NCBI GenBank assembly: GCA_034008185.1
Contig: CM067081.1
Span: forward strand, 5,827,821-5,891,820
Direction: 5' to 3'
Length of the DNA: 64,000 nt
Source: Gorsachius magnificus
Taxonomy: Eukaryota > Chordata > Aves > Pelecaniformes > Ardeidae
Positions 1 to 12,351 of this stretch are shown in pieces (within the stretch, counting starts at the first letter, position 1; every line of letters starts with the position of its first letter). The notes under the pieces are model-generated. The model ran no database searches and was not told the origin of the DNA. It saw only the letters and a list, made by a program, of their open reading frames with translations. A program made the translations under genes and the position numbers.

Positions 1-2588
1 TCCTGTATTACTCAGCTGCCAAAGCTGAAAATAACTTTTGTGAGTCATACAACTGGCACTTTGATACCTGTATACACAGCCTCCACAATGCTGCTAGCCA
101 AAACCTACAGATGCTTAAAGAGAGGCTCGTGAGATGTTGGCATTCTGGGAAAAAAAAAAAACAAACAAAAAAAAACCCCAACAACTGTTCCCACAAACAT
201 TAAATGTGGTCCCAAAGCAGCATTCAGTCCCTTTTACAGAAATCCCACCTGAGCTTAGGTGAGATAGAGATACTATGCTTGTTCTTATGTGAGCTGTTCA
301 CTCAGTGCACAGAAACATATCACATGTTAAGTTCAAAGCCAGGGCTATGATTTTACCAGAACACACTAAGGAAGGATTAGTGTCAGAGTTTCTGTTTGTG
401 AAAGCATTTATAAAATGAAATCAAATCATTACACTTGGTGTTTGTAGAGCGCAAAGGAAAATGCACTAGGTCTTAAAAAGATGGCATCAGACTTTTAAAT
501 ACAGACATCTAAATTGCACATTAGACTCCAAAAAAACCATTAGTTTATGCAATCTGAATAAATGAATGTGTAGGTATTGTTTTCAATCTTATTTAGAAAT
601 GTAAACTTTTCTTTAGGATTATACATGTTATGGGCTCAGAAGATATCCTCATTTGCCCAGGTATTGTACTGCACTTAGTCTCTGCCACATGTTGAAGGCT
701 ATCAGCATCACTACTCTTTGTTCTGCTGGCCTCTCTCTGACAAGAACATATGAAGCCCCTAAATCACTTAAATGGCAACCCTAAAGCTCAGATGGGCATA
801 TGAAAGTAAGAAGGAAAAAATAATTCTCTTAGCTCATATAGTACAATGTGATGGTTCAGAAAAAAAATGTGCTTTGCCTCCCCAGAGCTCCAAACGTGTA
901 TCCTGTCTTAAAGGCCTAAACGTTCCTCCGCATCTTGTAGCCCTGGCACATCATGGGGATGCTACCGTTGAGTATCAGAAGGTAACCCAGACTTCCAACC
1001 TATCCAGTCAAGTTGAAAAAGGTGTGAAAAGAAATAGGAACTCCAAATCTAGTACCAAGATAGCGTCTAATAGCTAAACTCCCAGTACTCCCTTGGCTTA
1101 TACAATATGAAAATCATTTCACCATAACTGCAGCAAAGGCCATCAGGAGTCTGATCACAATTTAGAATAATAAGAGCGTCTCAATGCATAAGAATGTATA
1201 AGATTCTGTTACTTTAACTCGTAAATTATGCCTAGCTATTGTGGCTATGAAATAAAGAAATCACTTTAGATAGAAGACAACTAGAAGAACTTTCAAAAAA
1301 GAGCTAACAAGATATTTTAGGAAGTCCAGGTTGGAATACTCTATAAGACAATTCATAATATCGGCACTCAAATCTTTAAATGTATTAGTGGAAAATTACT
1401 CATTATTCCAAAAATAGAGTCTTAGAGGTTATTAATACAAAACTGGAGTAAATAGAAAATTAGATTTATTTCTTGTGGTCAAAGCCTTCCAGGAAAATAA
1501 TAAAAAAGAATGATTTATCAGTATGTCCTAAAGAGGATGATGAAAATACATTCAAGTAGCACGTGTGACACAAGCTTTTAGGACCAATACTTTAATATAC
1601 TGGATGTCACTTTTACACTACAGAGAATAGGCGCAGCTGTTGTTTTAAAATCCAATTCTCTTCAGCTTGCTTACCTATTAGTAACACCTAACTTGGAACA
1701 ATACAGAGACTAAAACAACAAATATAAAGATTTCCTTAAATCTGAGTCATTAAAAGGTTTTGATAAACTGGATGACATTAAACTGGTGTTATTATTGCAT
1801 GCCCGAAAGTAAATCTGCAGCTGGTTTAAATGGACCTGTGCTAACAGACACCACTGGAAGATTCAGTAGATAGATTCTGTGCAAATGAGAACAGCCCCTG
1901 TTGCTGTTAATCTTCAGTAAATGTGCTAAATAAACAAGTGGCAACTGTTTAATATGTAATAACTTTCTTTTCACTGTCTTTTAAAATCAACTTGAATGCT
2001 CATTAGGGAACCTAAACTGAGATGTGTTAATAAGAGTGTCACATTTTCAGGCAATAACCCAACCATTAGCACGTGTCACTGATACAAATCTCTTTGTTAA
2101 GCTACATTATAATTCTGAAAGGACTTGTAACCATAATAACAATAAGCCATCTTGTAAATAAGCTGCTTGTTTGTGGCTGGGGAGAACAGGGGAGTACAAA
2201 CCATGCCTTGTTAGCATTCTTTTGGAATTTCTCACTCTTTTCTGAAATTTAAAATATCCCAGGATTACACGTTCTGGGATATTTAGCATTTTTTAGTCCA
2301 GTAAGTATATTCTAAGAGCAGCTGCTAGTACAAATTTAATATAATCATGCTTCATTTTCTGTGCCGATGGACTTGCGGAAGGGCTAACCTCAATTAAGAG
2401 TGCAAACTTCTAAAACAATATTGGAGGAGACATGAGACAGACAAATCCCTAACTCTGAATGCCCATTCCTGAATCTCAAACCACTACATTTCAAATTTCA
2501 GATTTATGCTTTGCAACTCCAGCAAGGTGGGTATGAGAACATATACTTCTGAAACTCCCTGGCTTTCTGTTCCCAATCGTATACATTT
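1..2588. other. Unique AT-rich intergenic DNA
   Basis: No gene, RNA gene or mobile element is recognised here. The only simple sequence is an A-rich run at about 150-177. A 101-aa open frame at 772-1077 has no recognisable domain, no splice context and ordinary AT-rich composition, so I treat it as chance. The LTR at 2594 begins immediately after its target duplication at the end of this stretch. Confidence 0.6.
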
Positions 2589-2593
2589 AATGA
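2589..2593. repeat. 5-bp target site duplication, left copy (AATGA)
   Basis: AATGA directly precedes the LTR 5' end (TGTCCTGG) and recurs at 3343-3347 directly after its 3' end (CCACAGCA). A 5-bp duplication fits integration of an ERVL-like or related endogenous retrovirus. Confidence 0.75.
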
Positions 2594-2984
2594 TGTCCTG
2601 GTTTTGTCTGGGACAGAGTTACTTTTCTTCCTAGTAGCTGCATAGCACTGTGTTTTGGATTTAGTATGAGAAGAATGTTGATAACACCCTGATGGTTTAG
2701 TTGTTGCTGAGCAGGGCTTACACCAGTCAAAGACTTTCCATCTTCCCCTGCTCTGCCAGGGTCACAAGAAGCTGGGAGGGGGCACAGCCAGGACAGCTGA
2801 CCCCAACTGGCCCAAGGGCTATTCCAGACCATATGGCGTCATGCTCAGTATAGAAACTGGGAGAGTTGGCCGGGGGGCAGCGATTGCTGCATGGGAACGG
2901 GCTGGACATCAGTCAGGTGGTGAGTGGTTATGTTATTTGTTTTCCTGGGGTTTGTTCCTATCTCATTTTTTTCCCTTTCATTGC

Positions 2985-2987
<3 letters not shown>

Positions 2988-3059
<72 letters not shown>

Positions 3060-3060
3060 A
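2988..3060. repeat. (ATT)n / (ATTATC)n microsatellite inside the LTR
   Basis: Pure ATT repeats pass into about six ATTATC units and back to ATT. The sister LTR at 36518 has a pure ATT tract at the equivalent place (about 37895-37927). The tract is therefore part of the LTR family and has expanded here with a C variant. It produces meaningless poly-Tyr, poly-Ile and poly-Leu/Ser open frames on the + strand. Confidence 0.9.
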
Positions 3061-3061
3061 T

Positions 3062-3172
3062 CAACCTGATCTAGTTAGCAGTGTCCCTGCTCACTGCAGG
3101 GGGGTTGGACTAGATGACCTCTAAAGGTCCCTTCCAACCCAAACCATTCTATGATTCTATGATTCTATGATT
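3062..3172 (+). mobile_element. CR1 LINE 3' end nested in the LTR
   Basis: Only the last ~110 bp are present: the end of the RT frame (CAACCTGATCTAG), the GTGTCCCTGC hairpin (3085-3101), TTGGACTAGATGACCTCTAAA and about three ATTCTATG tail units. ATTATTATTA stands on both sides, but because the target is an ATT repeat the duplication cannot be separated from the tract. The insertion postdates the LTR. Confidence 0.93.
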
Positions 3173-3347
3173 ATTATTAATTTGTATTTTTACTTTTATT
3201 TTTATTTTAATTATTAAACTATTTTTATCTCAATCCATGAGTTTTCTTACTTTTGCTCTTCAGATTCTCTCATCCCACCATGGGGAGGAGTGAATGAGAG
3301 ACTAGGTGACGCTTCATTGCCGGCTGGAGTTAAACCACAGCAAATGA

Positions 3348-6300
3348 TATATTTTAAATGAAAGGACTTCTTCTGGTGTGGAACGTAAAATTATCCTACC
3401 AGTCAAGAGTCATCTTGGTTTGCAGGCAGGAGTGATACTAACATGAAATAAAGAAAAAAAAATCTATAATTAATTAAATTTACATTTATCAATCCCTATG
3501 TCAAGACCCTGAGAACACTAATTAGTCTTAATTGCCCTGACTAATCTTACCTGAGGCCTTCACCAACCCTCTTTGCACAGGGTCCTTAGTCCCTTTCTGA
3601 GCTATGCCATAGGTCTGCTGTTCTTCAGCCCTCTCCTGGCTGGACCTTAGACCTATGGTTTACATAGTCAGTCTCCAGTTATTTCTTTGGTCCCACCTCC
3701 TTGGCTGGACCCCTGTCTTGTGCTGCTCCTGAAAGCTCCCTAGAAAGACCCTGGACCTAGTTATAATTTTATATATATATACACACACCATGAATATATA
3801 AAATATATGTATAAAAAACCATGTCTGACTGCATCTATCTGTCATTTGCCTCCCTAAATTCACTGAACAGCATAAAGGTAGGAAAAAAAAAAGAAAAAAA
3901 ACAAAAAGAAAATGAGAATAAATACCTAAAATTAATTAGTTTAGTTTATAAGTTTTTATGCAATATACACTGAGAACCCATAATTCTCCTTTCTAAATAT
4001 TTTTATAGCTTCTTACAGGGCAAGGGCCATGTTTTCCTGTGTGTTAATTATATTCCATCCATTCCAAAGATTTTTGCAGCCCTCTGAGGCCTCTTTATTT
4101 CCTATGGAAGAAGCAAATTTGCCTGAGGTTGGGGTCAGGGAATGGACACGAAGAATAATTTCCCTAATAGGAGAATAAAAAGAAAATCATGTAAAGACTA
4201 AAATCCAGTTTAATTCCTAGATGGTTTTAAGTCCATAAAAGCCTCTTGCTTTAACCTGGGAGCTCATGTATCTTTTTTCTCCACCCTGTGCTTGAGTCAA
4301 GGCTCAGTTGAGCTTGACAAACAATAACAAGTTTCTAAGTCAAAATTCTTTTCTTCCCATCATTTTGTACAAACCAAGATCATCCCGTTGCCACCCAGGT
4401 TTCCGCTTTTACTTCTACACCTCACTACACTGACAGTCTTGTGGGAGAACATGCAATGCGAGAGTGGCGTGTTTATTTAAGCGCTTCATCTGGGAATATT
4501 CTGCGACAAGTGGAAGGGATGTAATCCCACTGCTACATGTGCTCCACTGAAGCAGTCTGGTTTGCGTGTCAGCTCTTTATTATAAGGCACAATGTGCTGT
4601 ACTTACTGCATTTTCGTTCTGTTCAAGCATGTTTTAATCTTTCAATGCATTAACTATAATTTGTGAATTCATTCTACTTTTTTGGAATACTTTGAATTCC
4701 GTGTAAATTCTCTGTAAAATTATTCATGTGTGTCAACATGCAATGGCTTGAGGCTTTTTTCTCAGACTCTCTTGGCTTTGGATTGAGGGTGAATGTAACT
4801 TCAGTTTAAATCATTGTATTGATTAAAAAGCACATTTGGTTATTTTTAACTTCAGCTGTTTGCATGTCACTGGACAGCTCAAGTGGCCATTCTGCAGCTA
4901 GAAGAAGCTTCGGGTTTTGAGAAACAATTTTTGTGTTGGTTTGCCAGGCCAATTACTCATACCTATGAAACAGGCTGAAGCAGTGTTACGAGACTCATAA
5001 CTGGGGCATTTAGCTACATCTTTCTTTGTATCATTTCTTCTTAAACTAAATGTTGGAGAGGTGCTGGGTTTTTTTGATAAAATATTGTGGTGTATGTTTA
5101 CATATACATGTACAGATCAGTCTGTTTGCAGATGAAAAACACAGAATGTCCCCATTTTAAAAAAAAAAAAATAATATGATGAACAAGTTAGCTCCCCTTT
5201 CTAAGACATTTCTCTGCATCCAAGCACTTCAGACCACCCCTGTAAGAAATGTCTACAGGGAGCTCTGAATCTTGAGGGTACTTACAGAGAGAAACAAGAT
5301 GATTTAACAAGCTGAATTTCAGCCTTGTACTGTACAGTCAGACAGACAAAATAAAAGACAACAACCCCTTTCAAGCAACCTCCTCTTCTTGTTTTCCTGC
5401 TGCAGTAATGTATGTTTGATAATTACATTACCCTTTAACATCTGTGATACAACTAGGGTAGTTTCAGCATGTTTTGGTTGGATTTTGGTTTTTGGTGTTT
5501 TTTTTTTTTAAATTCACATGAATATTATTAAAGGGATGGAAAATTTATCAGCATGGTTTTCAGTTTTTTCTTTCCTCTTCATTAATTCTTCTTACCTTCA
5601 GGGAATATCAAAGAGTAGTTAGAACTGAGATGTTGTAAAAGACTCCTGGAGAGTTCTCATGTTTCCTAACACCACTGTACAAATATTTTCTTATGTGTCC
5701 ATTTCCTGCCATGACTCTATTTATTCTTTTCGCCATTTTCACATTATCAATTAATATCCTGTGTACCTTTTTGCCAGTCAGCTATCAGATTGGGTTAAAT
5801 GAACGCCTTGACCTTATGTTAGGGCACATTCAACTGTAATTTAGGATATCCAGAGCCATTCCATCCCCCTGCCGTCTCCTTTCCCTTTCAATCCTCACAG
5901 CACTTCTGAAAGTAAACGTGTTAGAGAAATCTTTTTCTCAGGGACTGATGCCATCTCAAAGGTTCAGAAGGGCTGGAAACTACAATCAGCATTTGGCTTT
6001 CATGAACCCCTGGAGAGCCATTTCTGTCACACATGAAATGCACAACAAATAGTACAATCTCTGGTCTTAGAGTAGTCTTTGTGGAGGTGACAAGTCTATT
6101 GCAACAATGTAGGGCAACCAGCATGGGTATTCTCCCTTGAAGTGCAATTTTAATTCTCTGTTGGTAAAAATCAGCGTTGTTTTTCTGACTTCAGTGGAGC
6201 TATTCCTGCTGACAGCTGCCGAGCTTCTGGCCAGAAGTTTCCAAGTGCTTGATTTTATGGTAATTTCTGAATCAGAGAGGTACACGGATGGTCCCAGACC

Positions 6301-9300
6301 ACAGAGCTTTCCCTTCCATTTTAGTAAATCCTCTAGTAAATCTAAATAGATTTTGTGGAAAAAAACAAGAATTCAGTACTGAGTCTTGCTATCCTGCAGA
6401 TTTCCATAGGAACACAATTCAGTTATCTCCCTAGGTAGTCATTTGATATAGTTATGAAGTAACACACCCTAGAAATATCTTTTTCTGTCATATTTATAGC
6501 AATTATGTCAAATCGTGAATTTAAATAATTTGAGTTGATTACTGATGGTTTGTGAAAACACACAGTTTGACGTATTCACAAGTTTCAATTACTGTATGTG
6601 GAATGTAATTATGTGGAGTACAAAGCTCCAGGGGAAGCTGTGTTTGCTAAATACACCTTGTCTGAAATATAATGATCTTTACATTTTTTTCCCCCAAATT
6701 TGAAAATATCATAAATTTTGTCAGTGTCTGATCATCTAGCAGATCCCACTTCTAAAAGCTGAGTAAACGGAGTTCAAAGAGAAAATAAAAAATTCTCATA
6801 ATCTCAGCAACCTATCTGATATATGAACATATAAATGCAATAATTCTTTCATTTTGCTTTGTATTTTCTGGCCGATGTTCAAGACCCTCCTGAGTTTTCA
6901 CTCAATGAAAGCTTAGAGTAAAATTTCATTTGTTTCAAAACAAGTCTTTGAAACACGAAATTTGATAATTATAACTTATCAGCTGATTTATTAAGGGTTC
7001 TTTAGAAGTCATTTTCTTGGTATTGTAGCACTTTTAGTGGCCAACAGTTCTTTAAGAAAAAAAGACTGGAATGATCATCTGATCATCAAGTCCTGTCACC
7101 TGTGATTGTAGGAAAGACACAGCAAATGTACTGTCTTCTACATATATCCTCCCAAATTCCACTCAGCTCAGAAATTCCAAAAAAATCATGGTTATAATGT
7201 GCTACAGAAAAGGAGAAGGAGGGCTGAGGTCTATGGAAGGTGGCAGGGGATGGAAGTCAGCATTTTGCCATGGTACTGATCCCAGTGTTTATAGCAGCTT
7301 TCCCTGTTGTCCTTGTGAGACACTTCTTGTTAGCCCCAGTGCCACAAATGCTGGCATAAATGATTGTATTTCTGTGAGCTCCACAGCCCCATCCACAGAA
7401 CTTCCCATATGGAAACGCTGATTAAAATTTATATTATGCTTTTAAATATACAAAGTTTCAGAGTTGTTAAGTTTGATCCTCTCTAAAGCATCTGTGAATT
7501 TCATTTGCAATCTCACACAACCAGATCCACATTAAAATCCATTTTATTTGGATTGCTGTGATAACCCCAAATAACCCTAAATTCCTTCTGTTGATATTTA
7601 ATCACATTCATGTATTTGGAAACTCTTTATCCTTCTGATGTCTTTATTTTCCTTGCTAGGGAAGCTGTTTTCATATCTAGCATGGGATGCATATCTGTTT
7701 ATTTTATTTTTGACAGATAGTGCAACAGACTTGAAGGAAGATGTTCATGATTATTCTTTCTCCTTAAAAAATTACATGTCCTTTTTATTGTGTCATTTAT
7801 CAAAACAATTCCAATTATTATCATTAAAATTTCAAATTTTCTTCTTCCTCAAGAGCTGAAAATTATGCTTTTGACAGGTTTGACAGTGGTTTGATTTGAA
7901 CATCTGCTTTAAAGGACCAGTAAAAGCCTTTTGTAATATCTTGGTAAATAGGACTTTCATACCCACAGCAAGACAATTTATTTCTGATTAACTGGAAATG
8001 AGCAGGGTAAGAAGTGAGGGGAAAGCTTTCGTTTTGAAATAAATTACGTATCCCCTAGGTGTACTCAATTACAATTTTTCTTTGACACAAGACAGCACTT
8101 TCCTATTGTCCTTCATGACTAAATATTTTATTGCTGTATCCTGAGCGGGTATACACTCCTAAAAAGGAATCAGGGTGGCACGTCACTTTCCCATGTGACC
8201 ACTGCGCCCCAGTATAATTCTGAAAGAATGCTGCTCTGATCTTCTGCTCACATCGGCATTATGTTTTGAAAAAGATCATCACAGTAGAAAATAAAAAATA
8301 AAAAAGTGAAATCTATAATACCATTTAGTTTCAAGAGCATTTGAATTAGATGATAAATATGGCTAGAAATAACGTCCCACCTATTGACCATCTTCTACAT
8401 ACCAACTTAGATTATTGGCATTTCTTTTAGTCTTTTTATATGAATTTCTAGAAAGGAGAGTCTATATAAAAGAGAATATATTTCTTTGCCTGAAGATGAG
8501 AGCAAGGTTTATGTAAAAGTATAAGGGTATTTCCTTGTTCAGACTTCTGGAAATTGCAGAAATCTGGAATTATCTGTATGAATAGACAAGGAGCTGGTGC
8601 CACTTTCATTTATACAGCATATTAGTCCAAATAATGCAATTAGTGCAGATAATGACCTGACTACATGACCTTCACACTCACCTTCCCACATGGTAATATT
8701 TTTCCACTGATTTCAATTGCTGACTAATTAGATAAAAACTCAGCAATGAATATATAAGATGTGTATCTCCGAGTGTCTAAAAAAGCAAGTGAACAAACTG
8801 ATACATGAGAATTAACCATAGAGAAAATAATTTGTGCTGTTGCACTGGCCACAAATGCATGTATGTGTTGTTGATATTTGTATTAGCCAAAGAAGATATA
8901 TCAAAAATAAACATGGATGTATACAAATAAATGAGTGGTACAGGAAAACCAAAACAGGTGCTCTCCCATGGGGACCTTCATTGAAACTGAGATAGTTCTG
9001 GGCAAGAGCAAACCAGAACGTCAGCATATTAGGGGCTGCTATGATATTGTTACCTAGGAAGAGGTCAAAGATGCCAGTAATTTCCTGCATCTATTGAAGC
9101 CTTCTTGAAGTCTCCTGGACCAAAAACTACATCCTAACTGATTTTTTCCTCCAAATATTGTTAGATTTGTATTGCAGAATTGTTCTTTATCGTATTTGCC
9201 AAGGCAACACAAATACCAAGTGTGTCCAAAAAGCAAAAATAATTCTTTGCTTTGGGAAAATCTTAGATTCCTGACTGAGTGGAAATAGCTGCAGTTCACC

Positions 9301-10894
9301 ACACTGCCAACCACTGTCAATAATCCCAGCAGCAAGACTCTTCAGGCAGCGAGGCACAGATGAAGAAGCGTTTTCATCACAGGGCTTCCAGTAGGGCTCT
9401 AACTACAAGTTACTTCAGTCAAAACACATTCATTATAGACCTATACACTGTACATTTCTAAATGAAAAACAACCCAGCTCAGGTTAATTCAGGTTACCTG
9501 TTACTCTTCACTCTTGTGTTAGAAAAGAAATAGAACAGTGGTACAAAATACCAATTCATATGCCTGCATGGTTAAGTAAAAATTACTTACATATTTTGTC
9601 TGTGCTGTCAGGAGTCTCCTTTTCCTTTTATACAAGCTCCTTCTCTTTACGAATGTGGACACAGATCTCAAAACTAATAATTTGCCCTATTCTCCTGCCT
9701 TGAGATCCTTACTAACAGCTAGATAGCCTGACTCCTCTGTAATGGATGCATTCTTTCTCTTTCATTTGATTAGTACATGTTGTGATAGTTGGTGTGGAAC
9801 AACAGCATCAAGTATAACACTATACGAAGGTTATATCTTGGCTTTTACTTTAAAGGATCTAAAGAATTAATTTAGAAACGATATAAAATACTATGCCAAC
9901 TGCACCCTTTAATTAACAAGAAAAGTGTATTATAATTAGTAAATTTTCTTAATGGCATAAATCATTTGATGACTCGAAGGTTAGAGATCAGTATACACAA
10001 AAATAGATGTAGGTGTGGAAAATACATGAAAGGTTTAATAAGAGGTAAAACTTTTCACATATATCGAATAAATTCATATTTAAGCTCCCTGAAAGGTAAT
10101 AGCGCTTCTGCCACAGGTAACTGGGCTGTTTATGTGAAATGGATTGATAAACCCTGTCTACCTTACTGGATCCTTGGATTAGTGAATGGATTTCAGGAGA
10201 CTTCTGTTCAGCAAAGGAAAGGCCTAAAGGAATCAGATAGCTGGAACATCTTTAGTGAACACTTCATTAAAATTTCTGTTCAAAAAAGTAAAAAATAAGG
10301 CTAGGTATTGCAACAATAAGTAGATGTGCACTATGTTTCAAGGGTAACAGTTGTTTCATGTTAGAATCCTGCTTCATTTAAATTTCAGCCAAAACCTACC
10401 AAAGCTACTAGAAGTTTTGAACGTGCACTATGAACTTTATAGCATGCTCATGAATCATCCTCTTAGGCCTAAATTAATTTCATCTAATTTAAGGCAGCTG
10501 AGATGCCCATTCCTGGAGCCAAGTTACAAACTGTTACAGAAAATGATATTTTATTTTTAAGGTAGAGCCATGGAATTTCTAAATAATCCCAATAACAGAC
10601 GTGAATCCACCACAGACTTGCAGAAAACTGTGATATCTATGATATACTTAGCTAGTTAGGTGTTTTCACTGCTGCTACAAGATAGTTCAAAGGGAGACAT
10701 TATTCAATTAATACAGAATAATACCCTGCAAAAACAGGCTATCAACAAAAGAAAGAAGATAAGCAGTTGAAAGAAAAAAAGGAAGTATTTTAGGTTAATT
10801 ACTCAGAGTAACAATATTTAACATGATGCAGCATCAACTATCCACAAAACATGAGAGCATTTCAAGTGAAGAATTGAAGGGAGGGACTAGAGTT
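3348..10894. other. Unique AT-rich DNA with scattered simple repeats
   Basis: No gene recognised. Simple sequence includes an AT/AC tract at 3768-3815, an A-rich run at 3878-3911, an A run at 5158-5171 and a T run near 5502. A pyrimidine-rich block at about 3540-3750 contains a twice-used GGCTGGACC motif. A possible very old antisense CR1 tail lies at about 7065-7100 (GATCATCAAGTCC). The 110-aa open frame at 9966-10298 has no recognisable domain. Confidence 0.55.
3768..3815. repeat. AT/AC-rich simple repeat
   Basis: Alternating TATATATATA runs into ACACAC and then into imperfect ATATA repeats. It is low-complexity sequence with no gene context. Confidence 0.75.
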
Positions 10895-11719
10895 GTAACT
10901 ACTTCCAAAGAGACCTGGACAACCTGGAGAGGTGGGCCTGTGTGAACATCATGAGGTTCAACAAGGCCAAGTGCAAGGTCCTGCACCTGCGTCAGGGTAA
11001 CCCCCAGTATCCATACAGGCTGGGGGAAGAAAGGATTGAGAGCAGCCCTGCAGAGAGGGACTTGGGGGTGCTGGTGGATGAAAAGCTGGACATGAGCCGG
11101 TAATGTGCGCTGGCAGCCCAGAAGGCCAACCATACCCTGGGCTGCATCAAGAGAAGTGCAGCCAGGGTGATTCTGCCCCTCTACTCTGCTCTGGGGAGAC
11201 CTCACCTAGAGTACTGCGTCCAGCTCTGGAGCCCTCAGCACAAGGACATAGAACTGTTGGAGCGGGTCCAGAGGAGGGCTACTAAAATGATCCGAGGGCT
11301 GGAGCACCTCTCTTATGAGGCCAGGCTGGGAGAGTCGGGGTTGTTCAGCCTGGAGAAGAGAAGGCTGTGGGGAGATCTGAGTATGGCCTTTCAGTTCCTA
11401 AAGGGGGCCCATAGGAAAGATGGGGACAATCTTTTTGGCAGGGCCATCTGTGTCAGGACAAGGGGTAATGGCTTTAAACTGAAGCACGGTAGGCTTAGAC
11501 TGAAGAAATTCTTTACAATGAGGGTGGCAAAACACTGGAACGGGTTGCCCAGAGAGGTAGTGGAGGTCCCATCCCTGGAAACATTCAAGGCCAGGTTGGA
11601 CGGGGCTCTGAGCAACCTGATCTAGTTAGCGGTGTCCCTGCTCACTGCAGGGCGGGTTGGACTAGATGACCTCTAGGGGTCCCTTCAAACCCAAAACGTT
11701 CTGTGATTCTATGATTCTA
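10895..11719 (+). mobile_element. CR1 LINE, 5'-truncated, subfamily with GTGTCCCTGCTC tail
   Basis: The element begins within the RT region (GACCTGGACAACCTGGAG) and runs to the 3' end with TTGGACTAGATGACCTC and a two-unit octamer tail. A CCCTGC/GCAGGG hairpin lies at 11636-11652. It aligns by eye with the copies at 36671 (antisense), 47668 and 50643. Relative to these it lacks 12 bp after GCCAG at about 11163-11166, an in-frame loss. Confidence 0.95.
10910..11628 (+). pseudogene. CR1 reverse-transcriptase C-terminal remnant
   Basis: The encoded protein covers the region downstream of the RT catalytic core: '[13 protein letters not shown]', '[12 protein letters not shown]', 'LYSALGRPHLEYCVQLW', '[17 protein letters not shown]', 'FSLEKRRL', '[12 protein letters not shown]', and a C-terminus 'GALSNLI'. 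An in-frame TAA at 11101 replaces the CAA found in related copies (R-Q-C-A-L). The downstream part, 11167-11625, is open for 152 aa. The catalytic FADD box is absent because of 5' truncation, so this is a dead copy. Confidence 0.9.
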
Positions 11720-12346
11720 CTTTTTCAAAATCTGGCTGCCTCAGTTTAAAAGCCAAAATTCTCTGCTAAATCCAAACAGAGCAGAAAAGCTGAGAGTTTT
11801 TGTAGCAGGACTATTTAAAATATTTACAGAAAAAGCCTATACATCCTGTTAGATCAACAAGAAAGGTGTATCATGTAGGGGTTTTCTGAATCCACCTTTC
11901 CTGGTCTCTGTAACAAGTTAGGATGTCTAAATGTCAAACTTAATAAAAGTCACTCCATTTTTTACCTACTGGAGTTCCAAAAGTAGAAGCGAAGGTGCTA
12001 CCATGAACACAGAGAATCTAGAACAGGTCTCATAGACACTTGAGGCTGTGCTCGTCCTGAGGAATGCAGCAGAGTGGGAACAGATGATATTTCAACAATG
12101 CAGCAAGTGGAGACAACTGAGAAATTCCCTTCAAATGTTCAGCCTGGTGTGAAATAAAATCAAGATTTTAAGTTCCCAATTCATTGTAGATTAACCAGAT
12201 ACTCTAGATTCACCCTGCACAAAATTTGAAACTTCTAATGGAAATCGCTCCAAGTGAAGTTAAACAGTTTTCAAAGTCAGGCCAGGTCAGGTAAGGATAC
12301 TTTATACGAATGAGGTAACACATTTGAATTTTTAAGTTTTGGTTTT
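11720..12346. other. Unique spacer between CR1 and the GC-rich LTR
   Basis: Nothing recognised: AT-rich sequence without repeat structure, ending in the GTTAT that is duplicated around the next LTR. Confidence 0.55.
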
Positions 12347-12351
12347 GTTAT
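12347..12351. repeat. 5-bp target site duplication, left copy (GTTAT)
   Basis: GTTAT lies directly before TGTATTGGG and again at 13344-13348 directly after the terminal CACA. The match is perfect and fixes the LTR ends. Confidence 0.85.

Larger units (their letters stand above)
2594..3342 (+). mobile_element. Solo LTR of an avian endogenous retrovirus, with nested CR1 tail
   Basis: The element starts TGTCCTGG, ends TTAAACCACAGCA and is flanked by identical AATGA duplications, so both ends are defined. It shares long blocks with the LTR at 36518: 'TTCTTCCTAGTA', 'GTTTTGGATTTAGTATGA', 'AAGAAGCTGGGAGGGGGCA' and 'TATTCCAGACCAT'. A degraded TATA-like TATAGAAA lies at 2849. An ATT tract sits in the same place in both copies, and here a CR1 3' end has inserted into it. 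Neither side shows internal retroviral sequence, so it is a solo LTR, presumably left by LTR-LTR recombination. Family naming (ERVL-type) is inferred from the termini and duplication length. Confidence 0.85.

Noticed and set aside
772..1077. 101-aa open frame
   Set aside because: No recognisable domain, no splice or promoter context, no compositional difference from flanks; length is within chance for 64 kb.
2841..3124. Frames with long poly-Tyr, poly-Ile or Leu/Ser stretches
   Set aside because: They are translations of the ATT/ATTATC microsatellite in three frames.
7065..7100. Antisense CR1 tail (GATCATCAAGTCC)
   Set aside because: Only a dozen matching bases with no tail or further CR1 text; too short to call as a feature.
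9966..10298. 110-aa open frame
   Set aside because: No known domain or supporting signals; AT-rich codon use like the intergenic background.
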